64,000 nt of DNA from Paludicola sp. MB14-C6 (GCF_030908625.1 NZ_CP133133.1:372001-436000); one strand, 5' to 3'; counted from the stretch's first letter, positions 53,839 to 62,242 are shown. Numbers and translations are program-made. The notes: generated by a model from the sequence alone, not told the origin.

Positions 53839-54123
53839 CTATACATTTGAAATGTTGTATGTTTCACTCATTTCATCAGAAACCAGCAATCCTGTTTTAT
53901 ATGCTTTTGCTTTAAGTGTTGCCGATTTAGATAATTCAATCGGTCCGGTATAAAGCGTCTTTGACTGAGATGGAGCAGTTCCATCTAATGTGTAGTAAAT
54001 TGTAGCCCCATCAGTTTCGCATGATAACATGATTGTTTGTACTTGTACAAAATCACCGCCTGCACGACTTGCAGACGGTGTAGCTACTTTTGTACTAAGG
54101 GTTTGAACTGGTGGGGCTATTGT
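53839..54123 (-). CDS. Chitobiase-C/Ig-like domain, probable -1 frameshift extension of the capsid protein
   Basis: 95 codons in the -1 frame relative to the capsid gene, from the slippery heptamer to TAA at 53839. It has no ribosome site and no standard start near its first codon; the only ATG (54030) lies mid-domain. The encoded 94 residues form a CHB_HEX_C_1/Ig-like module: VATPSASRAGGDFVQVQTI, ATIYYTLDGTAPSQS, TLYTGPIELSKSATLKAKAY, then ETYNI. Such domains decorate phage surfaces and bind carbohydrate. It would be made only as a fusion after residue 397 of the capsid. Confidence 0.8.
   Translation of the reverse strand, partial: TIAPPVQTLSTKVATPSASRAGGDFVQVQTIMLSCETDGATIYYTLDGTAPSQSKTLYTGPIELSKSATLKAKAYKTGLLVSDEMSETYNISNV
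54045..54095 (-). promoter_or_regulatory. Large stem-loop downstream of the capsid slippery site
   Basis: On the minus strand GTACAAAA (54095-54088) pairs with TTTTGTAC (54052-54045) and, inside, CACCGTCTGCA (54080-54070) with TGCAGGCGGTG (54064-54054) with one G-U, loop AGTCG. It begins 27 nt after the heptamer, farther than the usual 5-9 nt, yet stable enough to be a candidate stimulator of frameshifting. Confidence 0.5.
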
Positions 54124-55313
54124 TTTTTTAGTAATACTAATGCGTTATCATCAAGCAGTTTTCCATCACCAAGCTCAGTTGCTTTATTAACCCATTCATC
54201 AGTATCTTCATCAAAGTATCTTCTGATACCCATGTTTAAGTTTGAATTGTATGCATAGTAACCGTAGTTCACAAGTGCACCAAAGAAACTACCAGCAACA
54301 GCATCAGCAAATGGAGTAATATAATCATCATCCACTAAGCAAGCAGGAATGCCAATAAGTCTTTCAACAGGCACACCGTCTAATCCTACTGTTACACGAG
54401 CAACAGGTTGGCCTTGCTCATCTACCATACCTACAATATAGGTATCCCAATCGCTTTGTGTTAGCAGCCAAACAGCTCCACCACGGTAATTGGTTCCCAT
54501 CTTTGCACGAATAGCAGCAAACTTTTTATAACTATTTAAGTCAGCTGCAGCAATTTCTACTGTTTTCGCTTCTGTTTCTTTGAAAATACCTTTTGGCTCT
54601 CCAACTCCGGTACCGTTAATAGAAGCCTTTTCTTTTGCAATAATCATTGCTTGTGCAATATCTTCTGCAAGTTGTGCTTCGAAAATTGGAAGAGAAGTTG
54701 TGGAAGCTTCAAGAGAAACTGCAACTCTGCATTGAAGTTTATAGTATTGGAACGTAATTGATCCGGTTGTTTTCTTTTGTTTATCTGCAACTTTACCCTC
54801 AGATACCCAAGTTGCAACAGGAAGGATTGAGGATGTTGGATAAGAAACACCGCCTTTAATATTGGTCTTTCTCATCATCTGATAGATTTTACCGCTATTC
54901 TTTAGCTTTTGAATGATTTGGTTCATAATCGTATTAGGAATTACGGAACCAATATCACTTGTCATAGTTGTAGCACTTGCTTTTTGCACATCAGCCGGAA
55001 TTGGAGTTCCTTTTAGAACATACTCCATAAATGCCTTACGATAAGGAAGATTTTCTTCATCCTCAGTAGCTGCTTTTTGATTACCATTGTCCATGAAGTA
55101 TGTACCCATCGGGTTAAAGCCTTTGCTGCTTCCTGGTTGGCCGTCAAGAGTAGCCAATTGCTTTTCTAGGTCCTCAATTTCGGTATTGATAGATTCTAAT
55201 TGTGAGTTAATAGATTTAACTTCTGTTAAATCTTCTGAGCTTTGCGCCTTTGCAATTAACTGCGTTTTTTGGTCTTTTAGACCTTTGATTTTGTTTAAAA
55301 ACCATGTTTTCAT
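54117..55313 (-). CDS. HK97-fold major capsid protein with 3' slippery sequence
   Basis: 398 aa. N-terminal Delta/scaffold helix 1-75 (coiled coil with QLESINTEIEDLEKQLATL), then the HK97 fold starting near 100 with SDIGSVIPNTIMNQIIQKL, ATWVSEGKVADKQKK and FGALVNYGYYAYNSNLNMGIRR near the end. Codons 395-397 read CTA AAA AAA and carry the heptamer A AAA AAA (54129-54123), one codon before the stop. A -1 shift there gives a 491-residue form with an Ig-like tail. The protein is normally cut by the upstream protease. Confidence 0.94.
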   Translation of the reverse strand: MKTWFLNKIKGLKDQKTQLIAKAQSSEDLTEVKSINSQLESINTEIEDLEKQLATLDGQPGSSKGFNPMGTYFMDNGNQKAATEDEENLPYRKAFMEYVLKGTPIPADVQKASATTMTSDIGSVIPNTIMNQIIQKLKNSGKIYQMMRKTNIKGGVSYPTSSILPVATWVSEGKVADKQKKTTGSITFQYYKLQCRVAVSLEASTTSLPIFEAQLAEDIAQAMIIAKEKASINGTGVGEPKGIFKETEAKTVEIAAADLNSYKKFAAIRAKMGTNYRGGAVWLLTQSDWDTYIVGMVDEQGQPVARVTVGLDGVPVERLIGIPACLVDDDYITPFADAVAGSFFGALVNYGYYAYNSNLNMGIRRYFDEDTDEWVNKATELGDGKLLDDNALVLLKKQ

Positions 55314-55324
55314 ACTGTTTCCTC

Positions 55325-56023
55325 CTACATTTTTGATAATATTTCGGTTTTTGCTTTTTCTATTTCTAATTGCTTAGAAACATCTTGGTCGTTAAGTTCG
55401 TAGCTTTTAATTACCCCGGCTTGTTTTTGTGCCGGTACGGCAACAAAGCTAACTTCGTATGCATCGGTCGGCTCGCACAAAATGAAATGACATTTTTTCT
55501 TGTTGTACTCTGCTCCTAATTTATGGTCACAAGTTTGCTTTCTTCGATCAATACCACAAATAGAGCATTGCACCTTTCCAATAGAAACACCAACACTTAC
55601 TTCTTTCTTAATTCCAGCGTTAATTTCAAGAATCAAGTCCTCATTACTCTTGGTTACTGGCATATAACACTTCGCAATAAGTCTTTTGTAAGGTTGTCCC
55701 AGCGAATTTTTATCGCTTGTTGTTTCAACCTCAGTGTCATAAATTCGTGCTGATTGGTTCTTTGAAGTAGCATAATGATCTGAAATTACAGTTCTACCTT
55801 TGAACAATTCGGCTAATTTTGTTAAACATTCATCGCTAAATTGCTCGATATCTCTGTCTATTTCGTTGTCGCACATTGCAAGCTTAAATACAAACACATC
55901 CTCTGCGGTGAGCGTTTTCATTGTAAATTGATTGATTAAAGCCAATTCTTGCTCGCCTACATCAAGCGTAACACCCTTCAAAGAAGCGTTAAGAAACATC
56001 TTACTTACCTGAGCCATTGACAT
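55325..56023 (-). CDS. HK97-type prohead protease
   Basis: 232 aa from ATG56023 with AAGGAGG upstream; the frame is open to 56080. Serine protease of the U35 type: His in TVISDHYATSKN and the Ser in KKEVSVGVSIGKV, with KRLIAKCYMP between. It has an unusual Cys-rich insert, CSICGIDRRKQTCDH, just after the catalytic region, that resembles a zinc site. It removes the Delta domain of the capsid protein. It overlaps the portal gene end by 23 bp. Confidence 0.87.
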   Translation of the reverse strand: MSMAQVSKMFLNASLKGVTLDVGEQELALINQFTMKTLTAEDVFVFKLAMCDNEIDRDIEQFSDECLTKLAELFKGRTVISDHYATSKNQSARIYDTEVETTSDKNSLGQPYKRLIAKCYMPVTKSNEDLILEINAGIKKEVSVGVSIGKVQCSICGIDRRKQTCDHKLGAEYNKKKCHFILCEPTDAYEVSFVAVPAQKQAGVIKSYELNDQDVSKQLEIEKAKTEILSKM

Positions 56024-57251
56024 TTTCGTTCCTCCTTCCTCGATTATTACGCATTGAATTGAGTTGATACTCATTTGCAATTGCTATATCTACATAATTT
56101 AGAGAAACAACGGTTCTTGACCGACCTTTCGGCTCATAGCCAATTAACTCTCTTGCTTCATCTTCATCAATGTATCCTGTTGGAACATATAATTCGCTTA
56201 TTTTAAGCCTAGTTTCCATAGAAAGATGTTGTACTAAGCGATCATATATTTTAATTTTTTTACCTTCATTTTGCTGTTCATCGTCAAAGCAGCAATATGA
56301 AAAGGCCTGTTCTGATTGAATGATGAAATCCTCAATACATTTTTGATAAAAAGCAGACGATTGTGTCTCTGTGAAATCACCGGACACAATCGCCATAGAT
56401 ACTCCATAATTTTTAAGGATTTTTTCTTCTAGCCAAACTACAATATCTTTGGGAATTAACTGAGGGTTAATGTTGATTGGAGTAAAATCCCCCTCATAGC
56501 CGATCGCTACAATACCTGCAGAAGATTTATTCAAATCCTCTTCAAATTTATCACGATCAGAATTGAGCTTTTCTCTATCTATTGCAGTTTTTACATTATA
56601 GACACCTTTCATTTCCAAGCTTGCTGTAATTGCCTTTGGTAAGCCCTGCATGACTTTATCTAAAATAGATACTGTTTTCAATATTTCTCGGTTTTCAGGT
56701 AATCCGTCCGAATTTCCTCCAACCAATTCATTCATTGCATACTCATCACGCAAATGAATAATATCGTTATAAGGTAGTTCGTATTTATCACCATTTGCAA
56801 AAGAAAATTCAATTGATATTTCCGTTCCATCAGTAAAAAATGTTACACCGGTAGGATCTAACGGATAAAACCCGGTAAATTCTTTTTTTCCATCTACAAT
56901 GTTGTATTTTGGATAGATAAAAACATTCAAATTTTTCTTTCTAAGCCAAGCCACACGATAAAAGAATTCCTGTGTTGTCATTAAAGGATTCGGTTTATAG
57001 CGAAAAAGCCTTGTTATGGAATCATTTTGAACGGTAATCTTACGAGGATTTTCAGTTTCAATTACCGATTTTAACGATATTTTGCTTGATTCTAACGCAA
57101 TGGCTTTAAATGCTTGCCTTACCACATCTGATAAATACACATCATTACCAAAGTCAGTATAAATAGGTCTTTCTCCTCGTATGATAGAACTATTTATCTT
57201 TGCCCTGTACTTTGGAAAGATATGATACATCATATTTTGCATGAAATTCAT
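56001..57251 (-). CDS. Phage portal protein (HK97 family)
   Basis: 416 aa. HK97 family portal, 12-subunit DNA channel at the capsid vertex. DVYLSDVVRQAFKAIALE near 37-54, FRYKPNPLMTTQEFFYRVAW near 83-102, IHLRDEYAMNELVGG near 155 and SSAFYQKCIEDFIIQSEQAF near 305 are typical. The start at 57251 lies one base after the terminase stop, GGGAGAG serving as ribosome site. Confidence 0.93.
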   Translation of the reverse strand: MNFMQNMMYHIFPKYRAKINSSIIRGERPIYTDFGNDVYLSDVVRQAFKAIALESSKISLKSVIETENPRKITVQNDSITRLFRYKPNPLMTTQEFFYRVAWLRKKNLNVFIYPKYNIVDGKKEFTGFYPLDPTGVTFFTDGTEISIEFSFANGDKYELPYNDIIHLRDEYAMNELVGGNSDGLPENREILKTVSILDKVMQGLPKAITASLEMKGVYNVKTAIDREKLNSDRDKFEEDLNKSSAGIVAIGYEGDFTPININPQLIPKDIVVWLEEKILKNYGVSMAIVSGDFTETQSSAFYQKCIEDFIIQSEQAFSYCCFDDEQQNEGKKIKIYDRLVQHLSMETRLKISELYVPTGYIDEDEARELIGYEPKGRSRTVVSLNYVDIAIANEYQLNSMRNNRGRRNENVNGSGK

Positions 57252-57252
57252 A

Positions 57253-59028
57253 CTATCTCTCCCTTATTAAATCAATAAAGTCACGTTTAAACCATCCTAA
57301 AACGGTATAACAAATAATATAAGTTAACGCTCCATCAATACGTTTTGCAGATTGACCTTGTACTTTAACCGGCATAATTAAACCAATATTGTTAACCTTA
57401 AATGCGGTATTTTCCAAACACCAAATGTCTACTTCTGCTTTGCCTGTTTGGTTATTGTTATAGATTAAGTCTTTCGACTTCAAATCCGCTTCCACTATTC
57501 TCATCGGATTAGATAATGTTTCTATTTTCATAGGTACTCTTACTGGAACATCTTCACCGAACATTTCTTTGATTTCCTTTGCAAATGCCTTTGCATCAAA
57601 GTTATCATAGCCGATTTTATACGGCTGCATTTTATATTCTTTAAATAGTCCCCAATACCACTGAGAAATATAACTTGTGTCAATTTCGTTACCCGGAATA
57701 ATAGTGACAAGCCCTTTTTTTGCCCATTCTCTATAGCTCTTCTTTTCCGGATTCGTTCCGTTTAAATCTGAAAGTTCAGTATCTGCTTTTGCTTCGGGTA
57801 CAAAATACATAACCAATACATACTTTTTCATTGTTTTTGAATCAATAAACAAAGCCCTTGCACTCGTTAAGTCTGTAGTTTCCGATATATCCACCCCACC
57901 AATATAAAAGCATTTTCTAAACTTATCTATATCAAATGTTTCAGGGTTAATAATTGTTGCAGAGTCAAGCCAAGCTTGAGCATTGTTTTGCTTGATATTG
58001 AATTCTTTTGCAAGTACGAATGCCCGAACGCTGCTTGATGTTTTGGCATCTTCAATCAAGCCACGAAGAAAACTCCACTTTTTAACCACTCCCATGGAAG
58101 GGTTAGACTTATACCAGCTTTTCTCGTTCTGCCATATTTCCGCTTCGCTGTCTTGCGTATAGAGCCATATTAACCAACGTGGCTTATATTTCTCGCCATG
58201 CAATACTTCTCTTGCTTCAATCAATCTTTTATCTAAATATCCATCATTGGTGAAACCTTCTGTTGTCAGCTCAAAATAAAGCGGTTCATCCTGTGTGGAT
58301 AGTGATTGCTTAATTGGCATTACTAAGCTGTCATCTTCCATTTCAAATACTTCATCTACAGCACCAACCGCAATATTTCTACCTTCTTTTGCCCCTGTCT
58401 TTGCCGACAACTTTCGTATTTGGCCTTTGTTTTGCTGTGAAAACTTGCCTTTTTTTCGCTTTTGTTTGCGGTTCCCAAAGAAAATTCCTTTTTGATTTCT
58501 TCGTGTAACCCGCTCTAAACTAGGGCTTTCTTCCCTCATATAGTCAATTGCATCAAACATCAGTGAAGCCTGTTCAAAGTTATTCGATGCACATAGTATC
58601 TTAATTCCAACCGGTCCACAGAAGAATTCTGCTAAACACATTGCACCAACAAATGGAGTCTTTCCGTTTTTACGGCCAACAAGAAGAATATCTTCTTGAA
58701 ATCTTCTCACCCATCTTTGCAGTTCATCATCAAACATCCTGAAAGCCTGTAGTGCTTCGATGTGTGCCTTTTGCCATAGCAGTAGTATAAAAGCTTTACC
58801 GGCATGTGGGGCCTCAAAATGCTTGCATTTTTCCTCTATAAACTTGATTCTCTTGTGCGCATAAGTTAATTCAAATTGATACTCGCCGCTGTATAAATCA
58901 GCATATAAACCGTCAAGCGTAATCATCAGTTCATTTCCAATGATGATTTCACCGCTTTTACACTTTGCGTAATATTCCAATAGCCATGAATGAACACCAT
59001 TGAATTCCTCTGAAATAACGTTATACAT
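57253..59028 (-). CDS. terL: Terminase large subunit (Terminase_1 family)
   Basis: 591 aa. ATPase-nuclease packaging motor: Walker A GRKNGKTPFVGAMCL near 117-131, acidic VDEVFEMEDDS (Walker B type) near 225, and nuclease acidic residues in GGVDISETTDLTSARALF near 374 and IGYDNFDAKAFAKEI. Member of the phage T7/HK97-like Terminase_1 class. ATG59028 overlaps the small-subunit stop (TAATG). Confidence 0.95.
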   Translation of the reverse strand: MYNVISEEFNGVHSWLLEYYAKCKSGEIIIGNELMITLDGLYADLYSGEYQFELTYAHKRIKFIEEKCKHFEAPHAGKAFILLLWQKAHIEALQAFRMFDDELQRWVRRFQEDILLVGRKNGKTPFVGAMCLAEFFCGPVGIKILCASNNFEQASLMFDAIDYMREESPSLERVTRRNQKGIFFGNRKQKRKKGKFSQQNKGQIRKLSAKTGAKEGRNIAVGAVDEVFEMEDDSLVMPIKQSLSTQDEPLYFELTTEGFTNDGYLDKRLIEAREVLHGEKYKPRWLIWLYTQDSEAEIWQNEKSWYKSNPSMGVVKKWSFLRGLIEDAKTSSSVRAFVLAKEFNIKQNNAQAWLDSATIINPETFDIDKFRKCFYIGGVDISETTDLTSARALFIDSKTMKKYVLVMYFVPEAKADTELSDLNGTNPEKKSYREWAKKGLVTIIPGNEIDTSYISQWYWGLFKEYKMQPYKIGYDNFDAKAFAKEIKEMFGEDVPVRVPMKIETLSNPMRIVEADLKSKDLIYNNNQTGKAEVDIWCLENTAFKVNNIGLIMPVKVQGQSAKRIDGALTYIICYTVLGWFKRDFIDLIRER

Positions 59029-59342
59029 TATTCAAAATCTCCTAAATCATCATCCATATCATCCTCAAAAGCACCAAGCTCTTTACATAACAACTTTATT
59101 AAATTAACGTAATTTGCTCGCACTTTAATGATTGTCTTTGCAACAATCGTTTCTTTTTGCATCATTGGATTATTTGGATGCACCTTTACTAATCCTGTTT
59201 TCATTGCAAGAGCATTTAAATCATTTAACTGACATCTTGTCCGAGCGCATTCTATGATCGCACCCTCTAACAAATTAAACTTGAGTTCGTCAGCATCTTT
59301 GAAAAGCCCCTTCAACCTTTTTATCTCAGATTCAACAGTCAT
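59028..59342 (-). CDS. terS: Terminase small subunit, P27 family
   Basis: 104 aa from ATG59342 with GGAGGG upstream. P27-type small terminase, with the middle block ALAMKTGLVKVHPNNPMM near 49-66 and an acidic tail (DDMDDDLGDF). It recognises the packaging site. It sits directly before terL. A second gene of another small-terminase family lies 0.8 kb away at 60161. Confidence 0.85.
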   Translation of the reverse strand: MTVESEIKRLKGLFKDADELKFNLLEGAIIECARTRCQLNDLNALAMKTGLVKVHPNNPMMQKETIVAKTIIKVRANYVNLIKLLCKELGAFEDDMDDDLGDFE

Positions 59343-59479
59343 AATACCCTCCAAATCATGTTACTTTACCAAAAAAGCCATGTACTTTCTAAGAAAACTG
59401 AAAACCTCGGTGTGAGTATAAGTTATGGCCCATGTGCAGTAAGAAGCTACAAGCCCAATCACCCACTCATGGGGGGCGG
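59343..59479. other. Possible cos region between HNH and terS
   Basis: 137 bp without a gene. It contains a GGGGGGCGG run at 59471-59479, right after the HNH stop, standing out in AT-rich DNA. HNH-terS neighbours and G/C-rich short overhangs are common at the cos site of HK97-like phages with 3' overhangs, so a cos site may lie here. Evidence is positional only. Confidence 0.3.
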
Positions 59480-60160
59480 TTACTCTGTGTACTTATCAAA
59501 CCATGCGTTGATATAACGCTCCCATTCTTTTCTTACAGTTTGCTTGTTGGTATCGTTTAATAAACGTTCTATGCACTCATCCTTTGTGCTCTCACAATAG
59601 ATAAGAGTTGCGCCAAGTTCTGCAGCAACTCTTTCTCTTTCATATTTATCCGGATATCCACCTATAAGATACGCATCATTGAATTGACCGTACCGAGTCT
59701 TTATATTATCAATCAATAAGTTTTTAACCGCAAACACATTATACTTAACATTGTTTGGTTTATCGTATGCCGGACACATTGTAATCGCTGTCCATATTCT
59801 ATCAATGTCAACAATTAAGTCACCACGTTTCATCATCTGTATAACAGCCGTTTGCTTGCCACTTAATGGAGCGCCATACACTACGTACACATTATGCGAT
59901 TTAGCTACAAATCTATTGGTCTCTTTATTATGACAATCAACACACGCTATTTCTATTAGATCAGGATTCATTGTAATAGATATATCGTTAATGTTATCCG
60001 CTGTTAGTTCTACTTTATGGTGAGCAATCAACTTTGACGTATCAGCAAATACCTTACCGCAATGCAAACACCTACAACCACGCTGCATAATCAATGTAAA
60101 GCGAAACTCTTTCCACGCTCTTGATACATAAAACTGTTGCAGTATATCTAGCCTTGCCAA
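59480..60160 (-). CDS. HNH endonuclease fused to a P-loop kinase-like domain
   Basis: 226 aa. HNH part at about 1-90: CLHCGKVF, the HH in IAHHKVELT and CVDCHNKETNRF. From about 90 a P-loop fold follows: VYVVYGAPLSGKQTAVIQM then DLIVDIDRIW near 113-122. The loop reads GAPLSGKQT, with Gln in place of the usual Ser/Thr after GK, so ATP use is uncertain. HNH proteins next to terminase are needed for cos cutting in HK97-like phages. This fusion is seen in some clostridial phages; the role of the second part is unknown. Confidence 0.88.
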   Translation of the reverse strand: MARLDILQQFYVSRAWKEFRFTLIMQRGCRCLHCGKVFADTSKLIAHHKVELTADNINDISITMNPDLIEIACVDCHNKETNRFVAKSHNVYVVYGAPLSGKQTAVIQMMKRGDLIVDIDRIWTAITMCPAYDKPNNVKYNVFAVKNLLIDNIKTRYGQFNDAYLIGGYPDKYERERVAAELGATLIYCESTKDECIERLLNDTNKQTVRKEWERYINAWFDKYTE

Positions 60161-60784
60161 TCACCAACACTCCATTTCACCACGCTCTATCTTGTCTAGT
60201 AAATCAATACATTGTCTCTTCTGTGCTTGTATTCTTGTTAATGCTTCTTCTATGCTTTGAATAATCTTTATAGCCGGATTTGATTTCACAGTTTGAACTG
60301 CAATACCTAAATCAATCGAAGTTCTTACCTCTGCTGATTGCCCTTCTTTACCTTTAAATTTATCTAATCGTTGCATCATTCTTCTTTCACGAACAGTAAG
60401 AAGTTTAATTTCATTCAGTAACAATTCCTTTTTATGTAACGTTACATTATCAATCATATATAACTCATCACTGCCTAGAGTATCAAAGAAAATATTCTCA
60501 AATTCTCCCGTTTTTACTGCATTCTTGTTGCCATCAGGAGCACCTGCTCCTAATGCATTTTTATTACCAAGAGGAGCACCTCTTGCCTTCGTAACACAAA
60601 CGACCTGTTCTCCGTTAATTTTTCGTAACGATGATTTATCCCATTCATCTTCACATTTCCATTTACGAACAAGGCCTTCTGATACTCCAAGTTCTGCTGC
60701 AATATCTTTTAATTTACGCTTCTTCTTCGACTCTAGCCACAGCTTTTGAGCTTGCTGTCTTTTCGGATTTTTCTTTCTGCCCAT
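60161..60784 (-). CDS. Second small-terminase-like protein (PF10668-type)
   Basis: 207 aa. N-terminal basic helix-turn-helix (KDIAAELGVSEGLVRKWK near 26-43), the Gly/Asn repeats GAPLGNKNALGAGAPDGNKN near 70-89, then helical parts. This is the pattern of the other phage terminase small subunit family. With P27 terS at 59028 the phage has two candidates. It may instead be a DNA-binding regulator. The start is at 60784, 8 bases downstream of GAGGTGG. Confidence 0.78.
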   Translation of the reverse strand: MGRKKNPKRQQAQKLWLESKKKRKLKDIAAELGVSEGLVRKWKCEDEWDKSSLRKINGEQVVCVTKARGAPLGNKNALGAGAPDGNKNAVKTGEFENIFFDTLGSDELYMIDNVTLHKKELLLNEIKLLTVRERRMMQRLDKFKGKEGQSAEVRTSIDLGIAVQTVKSNPAIKIIQSIEEALTRIQAQKRQCIDLLDKIERGEMECW

Positions 60785-60824
60785 CTCACCACCTCATACA
60801 CTAGATTTGTTTGATTTTTTGCAT

Positions 60825-60845
60825 TCGACTGCAAATATATATAAA
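60825..60845. repeat. 21-bp repeat, copy 1 (GCATTCGACTGCAAA core)
   Basis: The same 21 bp, T6 followed by GCATTCGACTGCAAA, recur exactly at 47150-47170 inside the tail-protein gene. The core has an imperfect dyad (TTTGCA ... TGCAAA). Related sites with GTTGACTGC are at about 43117 and 63887. This copy lies intergenically, before the late operon. Confidence 0.5.
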
Positions 60846-60868
60846 AGCTTATTGCTTTATACACGTAA

Positions 60869-60897
60869 AGAAGCAACCACATACAATGGTTGCTTCT
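60869..60897. terminator. AGAAGCAACCA hairpin in the 60785-61057 gap
   Basis: AGAAGCAACCA (60869-60879) pairs perfectly with TGGTTGCTTCT (60887-60897) around a 7-nt loop. It lies between the sigma-like regulator gene and the terminase genes. No strong T-tract. It could be a terminator or processing site before the late operon. No other feature is seen in the 273-bp gap except the 21-bp repeat at 60825. Confidence 0.5.
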
Positions 60898-61057
60898 GTT
60901 CTCATATATTTTTGCACTGCTGATTTTATGCATCCAACATATTGCTTACCTGTTCCATGATAATCACATCCTTGTAACAATAATTTAAATGACCACTTAT
61001 CAAGAGTTATTTTTACAATTACACTTTAACACGTTTGCAATGTGACATTCAATGACA

Positions 61058-61477
61058 TCATACATCTATAAAAGCAAGTGCTTTTCCATGCAGCCTTAAT
61101 ACTTGGCGAAAACTATAGTTAAGCTTAACAGCAATCTGTTCAAATGTCATATTGTCAATATACTTATACAATATGATTAAGTATAGCGTACCATCTAAAT
61201 TCCGAGCCGCTTCATATATCTGTTGACAGATATGTATTTGTTCACTCATTAACTCGCTCAGCTTATTCAAGTGTTGCTCTTGCTGTTCAATAGCTTTTTG
61301 TATTTTGTCTACTGATACATTGCCTTTTGGTTGTGAAGAAAAAGACGGTGTGATTTTTTCCGCTCGACTTTGTATTCTTATAATCTCCTCGTTTTCCCTC
61401 TCAATCATTAACTGCAATTTATTATACTGTAACAATAACCGCTTTTTTTCTTGATTGCTTTTTCTTATTTCTGTCAC
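61058..61477 (-). CDS. Sigma-70 region 4-like phage regulator (DUF1492/ArpU type)
   Basis: 139 aa. An N-terminal coiled coil (about 8-90, with two Lys/Gln-rich stretches) and a C-terminal helix-turn-helix: LYLIILYKYIDNMTFEQIA followed by VKLNYSFRQVLRLHGKAL. This two-part make-up fits the ArpU/RinA-type late transcription activators of Gram-positive phages. Position just ahead of the terminase operon supports such a role. Confidence 0.8.
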   Translation of the reverse strand: MTEIRKSNQEKKRLLLQYNKLQLMIERENEEIIRIQSRAEKITPSFSSQPKGNVSVDKIQKAIEQQEQHLNKLSELMSEQIHICQQIYEAARNLDGTLYLIILYKYIDNMTFEQIAVKLNYSFRQVLRLHGKALAFIDV

Positions 61478-61501
61478 TTTACACCATCCTTTTTATTAAA
61501 G

Positions 61502-62242
61502 TTAGGTACTACCTTGATATTTGCTTATTCTCTTTATACAGGTATTATAATGCTTCTCATCTAACTCAAATCCTATGAAATTACGATTGGTTTCAATGCA
61601 AGCTACTGCTGTTGTTCCTGATCCGATACAATTATCCAGCACAGTATCACCTACATTTGTGTATGTAAGTATCAAATACTTAAACAACTCTACCGGCTTT
61701 TGTGTTGGATGAAGTCCCTCACGCTGACATTTGATTTCAAGCGTTTGCCTTGGATAATTAGTAAATCGTGTAACATATCCACCGGTCAAGCTATCCATTT
61801 TATACACGTTTTCTTTTGTTGGATCAGGTCTTTGCTTAACGATTGGTTTATCTAGTTTAATCAAACCTTGTGGATTGTATGTTGGTACTTTCTTATAGAA
61901 CACGCATATATCCTCTACATTACGCATTGGTTGATACTTTGCGAAAGGAAACCCGGTTGCACAATTCTTTATCCAGTACCAGCAATAACGAAAAAGCTTT
62001 TGATTACTGCCGATTAATTTTGTTGTAAACGGTTGTGCTGAGGTTAACACGATTGCACCATTGTCTTTTATGATTCGCTCGTATTCCTTCCAGAGTAAAT
62101 CAAAAGGAATGATGCTATCCCACCTACAATCCGTTGTGCCATAAGGTAAGTCGCATAAAATCATGTCTATACTCTTATCCTCAATCTGCTGCATACCTAC
62201 AATACAATCCATGTTGTAAACGTTGTTTACTTCTAACTTCAT
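61502..62242 (-). CDS. Phage DNA methyltransferase (beta class, N6-adenine or N4-cytosine)
   Basis: 246 aa. The catalytic CDLPYGTTDCRWDS (motif IV, DLPYG) near 30-43 comes before NCIGSGTTAVACIETNRNFIG (motif I) near 205-225, the order of the beta class. It has no nuclease partner, so it is an orphan methylase that could shield the phage DNA from host restriction, perhaps including the type III system to the left. ATG62242 follows a GGAGAGTAG-type site. Confidence 0.9.
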   Translation of the reverse strand: MKLEVNNVYNMDCIVGMQQIEDKSIDMILCDLPYGTTDCRWDSIIPFDLLWKEYERIIKDNGAIVLTSAQPFTTKLIGSNQKLFRYCWYWIKNCATGFPFAKYQPMRNVEDICVFYKKVPTYNPQGLIKLDKPIVKQRPDPTKENVYKMDSLTGGYVTRFTNYPRQTLEIKCQREGLHPTQKPVELFKYLILTYTNVGDTVLDNCIGSGTTAVACIETNRNFIGFELDEKHYNTCIKRISKYQGST

